A stretch of DNA of 64,000 bases from Nematopogon swammerdamellus (GCA_946902875.1 OX336345.1:14415395-14479394); one strand, 5' to 3'. Positions 33,677-44,637 are shown, counted from the stretch's first letter. The notes: generated by a model not told the origin, from the sequence alone. Numbers and translations: made by a program.

Positions 33677-34050
33677 TAAAACCGGCCAACTTCGAGTCGG
33701 ACTCGCGCATCGAGGTTTACGTACCACAAAAACAAAAAAAAAACAACAACAGACAAGTAGGAGCAGAACTCGCGCACCGAGGGTTCCGCATCGCCATGTC
33801 ATGGTTAGCGCCACTAACGCGATCTATTGCGTGTTATGAAATGCTTCATATTAGTTAAAATGCTTCATACTCTATTCGGTAGATGGCGCGCGCGCTACAC
33901 TTTTTGGTTTCTTCTATGGGAACCCCCATGAATTGTTCTCTTTTTCCTATTTTTATTATTTGTTGTTATATCGGCTATATTAACACGTATTCTGTTAGCA
34001 TAGTAAATAAAATAGGTAATAGGCTTCCGTACGGGGTACGGAAAACTAAA
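33677..34050 (-). repeat. Family F repeat, inverted relative to 32003
   Basis: It starts at AACCGGCCAACTTCGAGTC and ends near TACGGGGTACGGAAAACTAAA. The blocks GAAATGCTTCATATTAG and TTTGGTTTCTTCTATGGGAA match the + copy. The two copies form an inverted pair 1.2 kb apart. Confidence 0.75.
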
Positions 34051-34309
34051 AATTAAATGCTTTTATGAATTTTTTCCATACCCAACCTGTAGTTGACTCC
34101 GCATATAATGTGTTTATACGATGAGATCTCCGACCCGCTGCGACCAGGGCTATGGCTTAAGCAAGGGCTTTAAAATAGTAGGTAGGTATGCGCCTACCTA
34201 TGCGCTAAGCTCTATCGGTAAACTCCACAATCATTTCTTTACTGCCAACTGTCAGTAAATTCCTGATTATTTGGAAAATTATTTATAAATAGGCAACACT
34301 AATAAAAGT
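34051..34309. other. Unique sequence before the tandem array
   Basis: No feature seen. Confidence 0.4.
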
Positions 34310-35480
34310 AGTGAAAGGTAAGAAGATATTGTTTTATGTTAAGGCTGTTCAAGAAATTATTGAGTATCTAAATTCTTGGATTAAATATTCGTTTACTTGG
34401 ATGAAATAAACATGTAAGGAAATTCTTAAGTGAAGAAATAGCTATTTTTGACCTCTACAATAATAATTTTGTAAATGACTGAAGACAATATCGGCTTATT
34501 TTAAGCATTTGAAATTCTTGGATTTAATATTCGTTACTTGGGTGAAATAAACATCCAAGGAAATTCTTGCGTGAAGAAATTTGTATTTTTGAACTGTAAC
34601 GTATTTCTAAACCACTAAAGACAATATCGTCTTATTTTAAGCATTTGAAATTCTTGGATTAATATTCGTTTACTTGGGTGAAATAAACATCCAAGGAAAT
34701 TCTTATGTGAAGAAATTTGTATTTTCGACCTGTAACGTATTTCTAAACGACTAAAGACAACATTGTCTTATTTTAAGCATTTGAAATTCTTGGATTTAAT
34801 ATTCGTTTACTTGGGTGAAATAAATATCTAAGGAAATTCTTGCGTGAAGAAATTTGTATTTTTGCCCTGTAACGTATTTCTAAACCACTAAAGACAATAT
34901 CGTCTTATTTTAAGCATTTGAAATTCTTGGATTTAATATTCGTTACTTGGGTGAAATAAACATCCAAGGAAATTCTTGCGTGAAGAAATTTGTATTTTTG
35001 AACTGTAACGTATTTCTAAACCACTAAAGACAACATCGTCTTATTTTAAGCATTTGAAATTCTTGGATTTAATACTCGTTTACTTGGGTGAAATAAACAT
35101 CTAAGGAAATTCTTGAGTGAAGAAATTGGTATTTTTGACCTGTGACGTAATTGTAAATAACTGAAGACAATATCGTCTTATTTTAAGCATTTAACATTCT
35201 TGATATAAATATTGGATTACTTGGGTGAAATAAATATCTAAAGAAAATCTTGAGTGAAGAAATTTGTATTTTTATTAAAAGTGACGTCATTTTAAATTAT
35301 GCAAGACAGTATATTCTCAATTTAAGGATCTTAAATTCTTTAAATAAATATTCTGTTACTTGGGTTAAATAAATATCTAAAGAAATTCTTAAGTGAAGAA
35401 GTAGGCTATATTGTCCACATAAGACTAAACGTTATCTAAAATTAAGAATATATATGCTTCTTTCAAATTATAACGCATGT
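34310..35480. repeat. Tandem array, about 137-bp unit, about 8 copies
   Basis: The landmark AAATTCTTGG(A/T) recurs near 34371, 34511, 34647, 34783, 34920, 35056, 35193 and 35330. Each unit carries ACTTGGGTGAAATAAA, AAGGAAATTCTT, TGAAGAAATTTGTATTTT and CTAAAGACAATATCGTC. The middle units are nearly identical and the outer ones diverge, as expected for an array that turns over by unequal exchange. It is very AT-rich and has no coding potential. Confidence 0.9.
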
Positions 35481-36070
35481 TAAGAATATTATTTTCTTGG
35501 TACAAGTCCGTTCCTGTTTTGAAATGAATTTCTCAGCTTTCTTAGCTTAATAAAATGAACATTATTAATTTAAGCATGCGATTTTATTGCATGAAATATA
35601 TCATCTTGGTTCAAAAATATATTTCAAGATTTTCATTTACTATATTCAAAAATTTCAATTATCTTCGTGTGATGCATTCTTGTTGGAGAAAGACGATATA
35701 TTCTTACAATTAAACAATCCGTTTAAGAATGCGTATATTCTTACGAAAAGAAATCCTTTTTTTCCGTGTACAGGTTGGCAGATGGTATTTCTTTCAACAA
35801 AGTGATAAGAACTAAAATGTTCTCTATTCATAAAAACTTGTTGCAATGCCTGAGTGTACACTTTATGAGTTTGTTCTGGTCATCAATTATCCCAGCCCAC
35901 CTCAAACGCAGATGTTCATCATAGGAAGAGGATAATTCAGCAGGCCTCGGCCGAACGCGACACCTGGAGACATTGTACTTGATTATTCACTGCCGTACGT
36001 AAAGTTACGTGCATATTTAAAGAGGTCTTCTGTCACTCACCGTGAGATGACATTCCATTGTAGCTGGGGT
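35481..36070. other. No gene recognised
   Basis: Two short overlapping frames at 35587-35861 on opposite strands are AT-rich and unsupported. Confidence 0.4.
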
Positions 36071-36298
36071 AAATTTGATATACCTACAGACTAATCCAAA
36101 ATGTCTGTCAATATTACATACCAGAATGAAAATTGTTCTAACATTTAAATTTGATATACCTACAGACTAATCCAAAATGTCTGTCAATATTACATACCAG
36201 AATGAAAACTGTTCTAACATTTAAATTTGATATACCTACAGACTAATCCAAAATGTCTTTCAATATTACATACCAGAATGAAAACTGTTCTAACATTT
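36071..36298. repeat. Three 76-bp tandem units
   Basis: Each unit starts AAATTTGATATACCTACAGA. Units begin at 36071, 36147 and 36223 and differ at one or two bases. Confidence 0.95.
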
Positions 36299-37602
36299 TG
36301 AAGTACGAATGGTTTGTGTTTAGAGCCCGATAGCCTGCGGAGAGACGAGAGAGTATAGTATTTAAGTTCATGCCCAATACTTTTTTTATTTTATTTTATA
36401 AAGAAATTTACATTCAATACAAATTGAATTACATTTATTCATTATGTTAATTTTTTAATTTACAAATTATATGTCACTTCTCACACTAAACTAAATTTGT
36501 CCTGTGAGAAGTAAGTAATCAAAAACATAACGAGAAGAATAATATATAAAAAAAATGTTATACCGTGTGTACAAGGCCCGTTTACATCAGGATGCCCGAC
36601 TTTGATCCAGGTAAAGACGGATCCGTACAATAAACCTAGGTACTGGCGAACTAGAAATTTGGTACATAAATAGAGTTTGATAACCCAATCACGGATGTAT
36701 AGCGTAAATGAACGAATTTAGAATAATGTTTAGGTCATTTTAGTGAGACGAATTATAAAGAAAACAATTTTTATTCAATTGCGTCATGTGTCACATCGTT
36801 AAAAAGGGCTCGTTATAAACATCCATATCCAAAACTACTGAGTCTAAAATTACGAAAAAAAAATCGGGAGTATAGGGCCTCTCTTGTAGTTTACAGGAAA
36901 ACCTAAACGATAATCCTAAAGTTCTCACGGAAAACGGAATATGGATCCCTTCGGACATTATTATGTAAACAAGCCACAATACACCTTGTCCGTAAAGCAG
37001 GCAAACCCACGTACAGCCATATCATTAAAACCACGATAGCTCGGGTAACCGGCCCGGCAATACCGGCCTCGAATATTCGAATGACCCGGATGGACCCCGA
37101 ATACCCTCTGTAGTCTTAGGGTGAAAATTTAACACAAATTTCGGGTGGATCATTTATTGTTTATTTTATTGTTTATTGTATAATTTCATCCACAGGTAGG
37201 TAACCTACGCTTGGACATGTCGAAAATTCCGCCAGTTCTAAATTCAATGCGAAGAAGAACTGACAAACAAACTTCGCAAGTCACAATGTTTTGTTAGTAC
37301 CTTAAAAGTATTATATTATAGTAACTTACAAATAATTAACCCATACTACCGCTCACAAGAGCATTAATATTTACAGCATAAACATGAATACTGAAGAATC
37401 TGACCACACTGCCTATTTAAATTACCTATATCTGGTGTATAGTGCCATCGTCAATTTTGATATTTCATATTATATCAAGTCAAATAAAACAATTAGTTTA
37501 CGTTTATTACAAAGAAATGTAATAAGTCATATTAAAAATCAAATGATACAAAGTGTATCGAATTGTCAAAATTTGTTAGTGGGAAAAATAGTAGTCAGAC
37601 TC
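36299..37602. other. Sequence left of the LINE, including its 3' UTR
   Basis: The part next to 37602 is the AT-rich 3' UTR of the minus-strand LINE, of unknown length. A 10-bp inverted repeat ACTTCTCACA/TGTGAGAAGT lies near 36476-36512. No gene is seen. Confidence 0.4.
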
Positions 37603-39750
37603 TTAGATAAAATTACGGTCAGTTAATGCATCCTTAATACTGTAATAACTCTTTTCAATTAACATTATTTTAATCTGTCGTTTAAAATTATTGTCATCTA
37701 ATTGTTTTATGTTAGGAGACAGTTTATTATAAAATCTAACACTATTACAAATAAAGCTTTTTGTAGTTTTAGCTAATCTATGTCTTATTAGTTGTACATT
37801 ATTCTTACCCCGTGTGTCATAGTTATGATTGTCGGAATTGAGAGAGGAATCATGAATGTATTTTCTGGCATAGCATATGTTCTGGTAAACATATGCACTT
37901 GGTAAAGTCATGATTCCTATCTCTCCGAACGCTGTCCTACAAGTATCTCTAGTTTTCATATTTAGGATGTACCTCAAGGCCCTCTTCTGTAATAAAAATA
38001 TTCTATTTGAGTCTGCTGCATTTCCCCAAAACATTAGGCCATATGACATGATGCTCTCAAAATAAGCATGATAAACCGTTTTTGCAGCATGGGTCCCGCC
38101 TAGCTCTTTAATTTTTTTGATAGCATAACATGCGGAACTCAGCTTACCAGCTAAAGAGTTTATGTGGGCTTTCCAAGTAAAACTTTTATCAAATATTACC
38201 CCAAGAAAAGTTAGTTCATTAGCAAGATTTAATGACAAGTTATCTGCAGTTTTTAATATGCTATCATTGTTATTACGTCTATGAGTCCCAAGAGCAAAGT
38301 GCATAATATTAGTTTTGTTGACATTTAGCAATAGATTGTTGCACTCAAACCAAGATTTTAGAGATTCTAGTACAGTTAAAAAGGATTCTCTCAGTTTACT
38401 TATATCATTGTTTTTCAGTACAACTGAGATATCATCTGCAAACATTACCATCTCTATATCGTCTGTTATACAGCTCGAGATGTCGTTAACATATATTAGA
38501 AACAATAATGGTCCCAGGATAGAACCCTGCGGCACACCCATTGTGATTGATTCTACATTCGATTTTAAGCCATTGACGTCACATATTTGAGCTCTATTTT
38601 CTAAATATGATTGAAATATACGCAATTCATTGTCTCTTATGCCATAATGTTCCAGCTTCATTAATAATATTTCGTGATTTACACAGTCAAAGGCTTTGGA
38701 TAGGTCACAAAAAATGCCATAAGTATGCTGAGAGTTGTCTAGAGAAGTTAATATTGATTTTACCATAGAAGCTATAGCATCACCCGTTGAGAGTCCTTTC
38801 CGAAATCCAAATTGTTTACAATTTAAAAGTTCATTATCTGTAAGGAATTTAATTAGCCGTTTTTCCAAAATTTTTTCAAAAACCTTACTGAAAACTGGCA
38901 ATATAGAAACAGGACGATAGTTCTCAACATTGTTATGGCATCCCTTTTTATACAAAGGTATAACTTTGGCTACTTTTAATGAATCTGGGAATATGCCATT
39001 TTCTAGACAGTCATTTACAATATCTGTTAGCGGGCCGATGACACTTGTTACAGATTTCAATAATACAGGTGATAGACTCCACAGGTCTAGGGAACGTTTA
39101 GATTTCAGGTCCTTTATTACTCTCTCAGTCTCTAGGTATGTGACAGATGCAAATTTCGCTGATTCAGAATTCCGAGGGATAAATGATTTGAGGTAGTTTA
39201 ACGATACTTCTTTACTAGCCTTTAGACTTTGAGTAGTATTATGGGCTATTGTGGAAAAAAATTTATTCACATGATTGGCAATCGCTGTATTATCTGAAAT
39301 AATTTCTGATCCAATTTTTAACTCTAGCTTGGTGTTACAGTCTTTAGATTTGCCAGTTTCTTCTTTAATTATGTTCCAGGCCATTTTGATTTTATTATCT
39401 GAATTCATAATTTTGTTTTTAAGGAACAGTTGCTTGGCTTTAATGGTAACTTGTTTAAAGATTTTGCTGTAACGTGTAACATAAGATCTAAGATCTGGGT
39501 TATTGTTAACTTTTAGGAGGTCGTATAAATGAAATAATTTGTCTTTAGAAATAACAATAGCTGGAGTAGCCCAGTCGGCAAATGTTTTTTTATTATTTAC
39601 ACATATACGTTTTAATGGCAGATGCTTGTCTAGGTATCTTATAAATATATTAAAGAAGTCTTTAAAACTATAAATATTATTACCCTGGAATTCAGATTGT
39701 AAGTCTAAGTTTAACGCGTTTATCTGGCCCTTGTTTGATATTCGTTTCAT
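37603..39750 (-). CDS. Non-LTR reverse transcriptase, 715 codons, endonuclease missing
   Basis: It copies element RNA into DNA at the target site. RT motifs in order: KVIPLYKKG and NYRPVSILPV (residues 262-286), FGFRKGLST, CDLSKAFDCVNHEILL (first catalytic Asp, about 348-363), GVPQGSILGPLLF (405-417), MFADDISVV (catalytic pair, 436-444), then the thumb-like LTFLGVIFDKSFTW. A C-terminal domain follows, with RFYNKLSPNIKQL near the end. No stop or frameshift breaks it. The family looks like the CR1/Jockey group; I cannot fix the clade. The first residues belong to the linker after the endonuclease, so the methionine at 39750 is probably not the original start. Confidence 0.9.
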   Translation of the reverse strand: MKRISNKGQINALNLDLQSEFQGNNIYSFKDFFNIFIRYLDKHLPLKRICVNNKKTFADWATPAIVISKDKLFHLYDLLKVNNNPDLRSYVTRYSKIFKQVTIKAKQLFLKNKIMNSDNKIKMAWNIIKEETGKSKDCNTKLELKIGSEIISDNTAIANHVNKFFSTIAHNTTQSLKASKEVSLNYLKSFIPRNSESAKFASVTYLETERVIKDLKSKRSLDLWSLSPVLLKSVTSVIGPLTDIVNDCLENGIFPDSLKVAKVIPLYKKGCHNNVENYRPVSILPVFSKVFEKILEKRLIKFLTDNELLNCKQFGFRKGLSTGDAIASMVKSILTSLDNSQHTYGIFCDLSKAFDCVNHEILLMKLEHYGIRDNELRIFQSYLENRAQICDVNGLKSNVESITMGVPQGSILGPLLFLIYVNDISSCITDDIEMVMFADDISVVLKNNDISKLRESFLTVLESLKSWFECNNLLLNVNKTNIMHFALGTHRRNNNDSILKTADNLSLNLANELTFLGVIFDKSFTWKAHINSLAGKLSSACYAIKKIKELGGTHAAKTVYHAYFESIMSYGLMFWGNAADSNRIFLLQKRALRYILNMKTRDTCRTAFGEIGIMTLPSAYVYQNICYARKYIHDSSLNSDNHNYDTRGKNNVQLIRHRLAKTTKSFICNSVRFYNKLSPNIKQLDDNNFKRQIKIMLIEKSYYSIKDALTDRNFI

Positions 39751-39768
39751 CCTGCCCGAGACAGTATT

Positions 39769-39810
39769 CTTACCTGTTGAGTAATTTATAGAAATTACTC
39801 AACAGGTAAG
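39769..39810. repeat. 19-bp perfect inverted repeat at the LINE 5' junction
   Basis: Left arm CTTACCTGTTGAGTAATTT, loop ATAG, right arm its exact complement. The left arm (39769-39787), next to the LINE, stays in frame with it. The other arm introduces the stop that closes the frame upstream. Confidence 0.9.
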
Positions 39811-40247
39811 TAATTTGGATTGCATTCAAAGATACACACATGCCAAACTTCATGGATGGCGTAAAAAAATTAAAAACGAGCGACACAGCAATAGTCGCTC
39901 GCCAACAAGCATAAACAATCTATCGAACACTTGCAGCAGACCTCAGACCCGTCCACGATATGGCCTCGGGAGACTCCTGATTATTTGCTTACTGGCGACT
40001 CTCTGGAGACCCCGCTAATTGCGGTGCATTATGAATATTTGAGTATCACACGCTGACGGTTCGGTATTGGCTACAGATACCGGTACAATTGGACTGTTCG
40101 CCTCCCCAAAGGCCAGAGATACCGAAAACAATAACGTGTAATTTCGTAGGTACAGTTCGAAACGGAACAAGGAACATAACATGTTAGGTGAATTCAAGCA
40201 TATTAATTGGAGGCAGGGTTAATTATATTGTTAACAGTTTCTTTTGA
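39811..40247. other. No gene recognised
   Basis: Unique-looking sequence with two ~60-codon frames, no domain. Confidence 0.4.
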
Positions 40248-40480
40248 TTAACCCTTCACGCAAAAGGAGGGGTGTTACATATAAGGTTAACGCCTGTGTC
40301 TGTCTCTCTGTTTGTGGCATCGTAACTCTGAAATGGATTGACCGATTTGGATGAGGTTTATTTATTAGAAATCTGGTTTAATCGGGATGGTTCTTAGCCA
40401 TGTTTGAATCAAGTTAGCCGATTTGAAGATCATCGGCACTATTCCTTCTGTCTGTGTGTCTGTCTGTGGCATCGTTGGTA
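40248..40480 (-). repeat. Family E repeat
   Basis: TTAACCCTTCACGCAAAAGG, GGGGTGTTACATATAAGG, GTGGCATCGTAACTCTGAAA and AATCGGGATGGTTCTTAGC are the reverse of the copy at 62016. Confidence 0.7.
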
Positions 40481-40550
40481 TTTTTTTTTTCAATTATTTA
40501 CGAACTAGCTGAGCCCGCGGCTCCGCTCGCGTGAAATTCGTATTTCAAAG

Positions 40551-41928
40551 AAGACAGTAAGTAACTATGGGCGAGGCCGAAGACCGAGCTGCGTTCAGGA
40601 AGTCGATAAACCATCTCTAAGAAAGTAAGTAACAAAGGGCGAGGCCGTAGGCCGAGCTGCGTTCAGGAAGACTATAAACCTTTTCGAAGAAAGTAAGTAA
40701 CAAAGGGCGAGGCCAAAGGCCGAGTTGCGTTCAGGAAGACTATAAACCTTCTCGAAGAAAGTAAGTAACTGAGGGCGAGGCCGAAGGCCGAGCTGCGTTC
40801 AGGAAGACGATAAACTATCTCTAAGAAAGTAAGTAATTAAGGGCGAGGCCGAAGGCCGAGCTGCGTTCAGGAAGACCATAAACCTTCTCGAAGACAATAA
40901 GTAACTGAGGGCGAGGCCGACGGCCGAGCTGCGTTCAGGAAGACGACAAACCTTATCTAAGAAAGTAAGTAATTAAGGGCGAGGCCGAAGGCCGGGCTGC
41001 GTTCAGGAAAACCATAAACCTTCTCGAACATAGTAAGAAACTAAGGGCGAGGCCGAAGGTCGAGCTGCGTTCAGGAAGACTATAAACCTTCTCGAAGAAA
41101 GTAAGTAACTAAGGGCGAGGCCGAAGGCCGGGCTGCGTTCAGGAAGACTATAAACCTTATCGATGAAAGTAAGTAACTAAGGGCGAGGCCGAAGGCCGAG
41201 CTGCGTTCAGGAAGACTATAAACCTTATCGATGAAAGTAAGTAATTAAGGGCGAGGCCGAAGGCCGAGCTGCGTTCAGGAAGACCATAAACCTTCTCGAA
41301 GAAAGTAAGCAACTGAGGGCGAGGCCGGAGGCCGAGCTGCGTTAAGGAAAACAATAAACGTTCTCGAACATAGTAAGAAACTAAGGGCGAGGCCGAAGGC
41401 CGAGCTGCGTTCAGGAAGACTATAAACCTTATCGATGAAAGTAAGTAACTAAGGGCGAGGCCGAAGGCCGAGCTGCGTTCAGGAAGACTATAAACCTTAT
41501 CGATGAAAGTAAGTAACTAAGGGCGAGGCCGAAGGCCGAGCTGCGTTCAGGAAGACCATAAACCTTCTCGAAGACAGTAAGTAACTGAGGGCGAGGCCGA
41601 AGGCCGAGCTGCGTTCAGGAAGACTATAAACCTTATCGAAGAAAGTAAGCAACTAAGGGCGAGGCCGAAAGCCGAGCTGCGTTCAGGAAGACTATAAACC
41701 TTATCTAAGAAAGTAAGTAATTAAGGGCGAGGACGAAGGCCGAGCTACATTCAGGAAGACCATAAACCTTCTCGAAGAAAGTAAGCAACCGAGGGCGAGG
41801 CCGAAGGCCGAGCTGCGTTCAGGAAGACTATAAACCTTCTCGAAGAAAGTAAGTAACTAAGGGCGAGGCCGAAGGCCGAGCTGCGTTCAGGAAAACCATA
41901 AACCTTCTCGAACATAGTAAGAAACTAT
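40551..41928. repeat. 68-bp minisatellite, block 1 (about 20 units)
   Basis: The consensus contains GAAAGTAAGTAACTAAGGGC, GAGGCCGAAGGCCGAGCTGC and GTTCAGGAAGACTATAAACC. Spacing of GGGCGAGG at 40569, 40637 and 40705 fixes the 68-base period. Variant units (for example AACATAGTAAGAAACTAAGG) recur in order. Minus frames through it, such as 41157-41354, are artefacts. Confidence 0.95.
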
Positions 41929-42915
41929 AATAATAATAATAATATTAAGAAAAGAAGAAAGCTGTCAAACCGACAGGCTGTGAAATTTTTCCCTCTCGCT
42001 ATGAAATAAAGTTAAAAGGCTACGAAGGCGTCCCGCCGGGTCTCCGCTTGACGCGGACTCACCAGCAATGGCGGCGCGAGGTCCTGCAGCATGCGGACGT
42101 TACTAGGCCGGAGCCCGGCATCGCAACCACAACGTAGCCAGCGAGTGAACAACACAGCTTCTGAGCAAGCAGCAACGCAGGAAGACGACGGCGGACAAGA
42201 GCGGCAACTGGTCGCAGTACTGGAAGAGGACGTCCCAGGCCAGCGCGCAGCCACCAAGTGCAGCCGGCGCGGCGCGCCGCCAGAGCACCTCGTCGTGCAG
42301 TACCGCGCCCTCTTCCCCTACACCGGCGACGGTGCCGCCGTGCCCGCCGCTTCTTAAACTGAGACCTGCATCTTCTTCCACTCCTGCACGCCCACCATCC
42401 ACGTCCAGCTCGCCTTCAAAAGAGGACGGCGGACCGTCGACACTGCCCTCGCCACAACATCCACGACGGGGACGGTGTCCGGCACCGGCCGGCTTGGGGC
42501 CGTCGGGGTCCCGTACCCCACTTACAGCCCCCGCTGCCGGTGCCATAGTGCACCACCCTCGCGGCGCGCGCATGATGATGGTTCATCGACTTAAAGTGCT
42601 GCGCGTCGTCGCTCCGCAGTAAGTGGATACGGAGCTCTCCGAGATGGGGGTGGTGGTGGCCTACGTGTCTAGTACCACCACCTATCGCTCGAAGCTAGTC
42701 TCGCGTCGTCCCGGAGAGCTCCGTAGCCACGGCCTGCACCCGCCGGCGCGCTTGGGGCTTGTCTCCCGCCGTCGGCGGAATTTTACCGTTTTCTTTTTTT
42801 TGTTTTTGTCTGTATTAATTTTGTATGTATTTTTTAAATTGTATAGATAGAATTAATATAGATATGTAAATAGAATAAGAAAACGTGACAATAAAGAAAT
42901 AATAATATAATAATA
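41929..42915 (+). mobile_element. GC-rich retro-insert with AATAAT tail, unclassified
   Basis: It interrupts the minisatellite. The 3' part has ACAATAAAGAAATAATAATA as a polyadenylation signal and tail, so it came through RNA. The body (42000-42780) is GC-rich with overlapping frames on both strands: 42091-42357 and 42332-42622 (+, Pro/Ser-rich) and 42103-42573 (-). None has a recognisable domain. It may be the 3' region of a LINE or a retrocopy of an unknown transcript. Confidence 0.6.
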
Positions 42916-43837
42916 ATAAGACTATAAACCTTCTCGAAGAAAGTAAGTAACTAAGGGCGAGGCCGAAGGCCGAGCTGCGTTCAGGAAGACTATAAACCTT
43001 ATCGATGAAAGTAAGTAACTAAGGGCGAGGCCGAAGGCCGAGCTGCGTTCAGGAAGACTATAAACCTTATCGATGAAAGTAAGTAACTAAGGGCGAGGCC
43101 GAAGGCCGAGCTGCGTTCAGAAAGACGATAAACCATCTCTAAGAAAGTAAGTAATTAAGGGCGAGGCCGAAGGCCGAGCTGCGTTCAGGAAGACCATAAA
43201 CCTTCTCGAAGAAAGTAAGCAACTGAGGGCGAGGCCGGAGGCCGAGCTGCGTTAAGGAAAACAATAAACGTTCTCGAACATAGTAAGAAACTAAGGGCGA
43301 GGCCGAAGGCCGAGCTGCGTTCAGGAAGACTATAAACCTTATCGATGAAAGTAAGTAACTAAGGGCGAGGCCGAAGGCCGAGCTGCGTTCAGGAAGACTA
43401 TAAACCTTATCGATGAAAGTAAGTAACTAAGGGCGAAGCCGAAGGCCGAGCTGCGTTCAGGAAGACCATAAACCTTCTCGAAGACAGTAAGTAACTGAGG
43501 GCGAGGCCGAAGGCCGAGCTGCGTTCAGGAAGACTATAAACCTTATCGAAGAAAGTAAGCAACTAAGGGCGAGGCCGAAAGCCGAGCTGCGTTCAGGAAG
43601 ACTATAAACCTTATCGATGAAAGTAAGTAACTAAGGGCGAGGCCGAAGGCCGAGCTGCGTTCAGGAAAACCATAAATCTTCTCGAAGACAGTAAGTAATT
43701 GAGGGCGAGGCCGAAGGTCGAGCTGCGTTCAGGAAGACTATAAATCTTATCGATGAAAGTAAGTAACTAAGGGCGAAGCCGAAGGCCGAGCTGCGTTCAG
43801 GAAGACTATAAACATTATCGATGAAAGTAAGTGACTA
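42916..43837. repeat. 68-bp minisatellite, block 2 (about 13-14 units)
   Basis: Same unit as block 1. About 460 bases (43150-43614) repeat, unit variant for unit variant, the stretch at 41240-41704, an offset of 1910 bases. Confidence 0.95.
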
Positions 43838-44560
43838 ACGCTGAAACACGTAATTCTTTATTTCATACCAAAACCCTAAATATGAATTGTCATATCCCTA
43901 ACTTGAGAAATGCTGGATTCCGCATATAAACTTTCATCCACTATTTCACCCCCTTAAGGGTTGTTTTTTGAGTCAAAAGGTAGAGATGAGTTGCATCCTT
44001 CCTCAGGATGCAACTCATCTCTGTACGAAATTTTATAAAATCCTTAAATATAATTTTGAAATCATCCCCTATTTTAATTTAAGGGTTGATTTAGCAAAAA
44101 CGCTGAAACACGTAACTCTTTATTTCATACCAAAAGCCTAAATATGAATTTTCATATCTCTAACTTGAGAAATGCTGGATTCCCCATACAATGTTTCATC
44201 CCCTATTTCACCCCCTAAAGGGTTGTTTTTTGAGACAAAAGGTAGCCTATATCCTTCCTCAGGATGCAATTCATCTCGGTACTAAATTTTATAAAATCCT
44301 AAAATATAATGTTGAAATCATCCCCTATTTTAATTTATGGGTTGATTTAGCAAAAACGCTGAAACACGTAACTCTTTATTTCTAACCAAAAGCCCAAATA
44401 TGAATTTTCATATCTCTAACTTGAGAAATGCTGGATTCCCCATACAAACTTTCAACCCCTATTTCAACCCCTTAAGGGTTGTTTTTTGGGACAAAAGGTA
44501 GCCTATGTCCTTCCTCAGGATGCAATTAATCTCCATGCAATATTTTATCGAAATCTGTTC
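43838..44560. repeat. Three tandem units of about 260 bp
   Basis: Units start ACGCTGAAACACGTAA at 43838, 44100 and 44356. Each has CTAACTTGAGAAATGCTGGA, TTAAGGGTTGTTTTTTG (or a variant) and CCTTCCTCAGGATGCAA. The third unit passes into the tail of the composite repeat. Confidence 0.9.
43982..44022. repeat. 17-bp perfect hairpin in unit 1 only
   Basis: AGAGATGAGTTGCATCC, loop TTCCTCA, then the exact complement. Units 2 and 3 have CCTATAT or CCTATGT instead of the left arm. Confidence 0.95.
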
Positions 44561-44637
44561 AGCGGTTTAGGCGTGAAAAGGTAACATACAGACAGACAGA
44601 CAACAGAGTTACTTTCGAATTTATAATATTAGTATGG

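Larger units (their letters stand above)
37603..39810 (-). mobile_element. 5'-truncated non-LTR retrotransposon with intact RT frame
   Basis: It consists of one long frame, a 3' UTR to the left, and a hairpin at its 5' junction (39769-39810). The apurinic endonuclease part that normally precedes the RT is missing. The copy is young by the look of its undamaged frame but cannot be autonomous in this form. Confidence 0.8.
40502..44637 (+). repeat. Composite interspersed repeat expanded by a minisatellite
   Basis: The head AACTAGCTGAGCCCGCGGC, with TCCGCTCGCGTGAAATTC, and the tail GGTAACATACAGACAGACAG with ATTTATAATATTAGTATGG are the ends of a common lepidopteran repeat. Between them lie a 68-bp array, an insertion, and three 260-bp tandem units. 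The whole region appears to be one repeat inflated from inside. Confidence 0.7.

Noticed and set aside
42103..42573. A 156-codon minus-strand gene in the GC-rich insert
   Set aside because: GC-rich sequence yields long frames on both strands; the polyadenylation signal and tail place the transcript on the + strand.
40551..43837. CRISPR-like array of regular repeats
   Set aside because: Units are contiguous 68-bp copies without variable spacers, in a eukaryotic repeat. It is a minisatellite.
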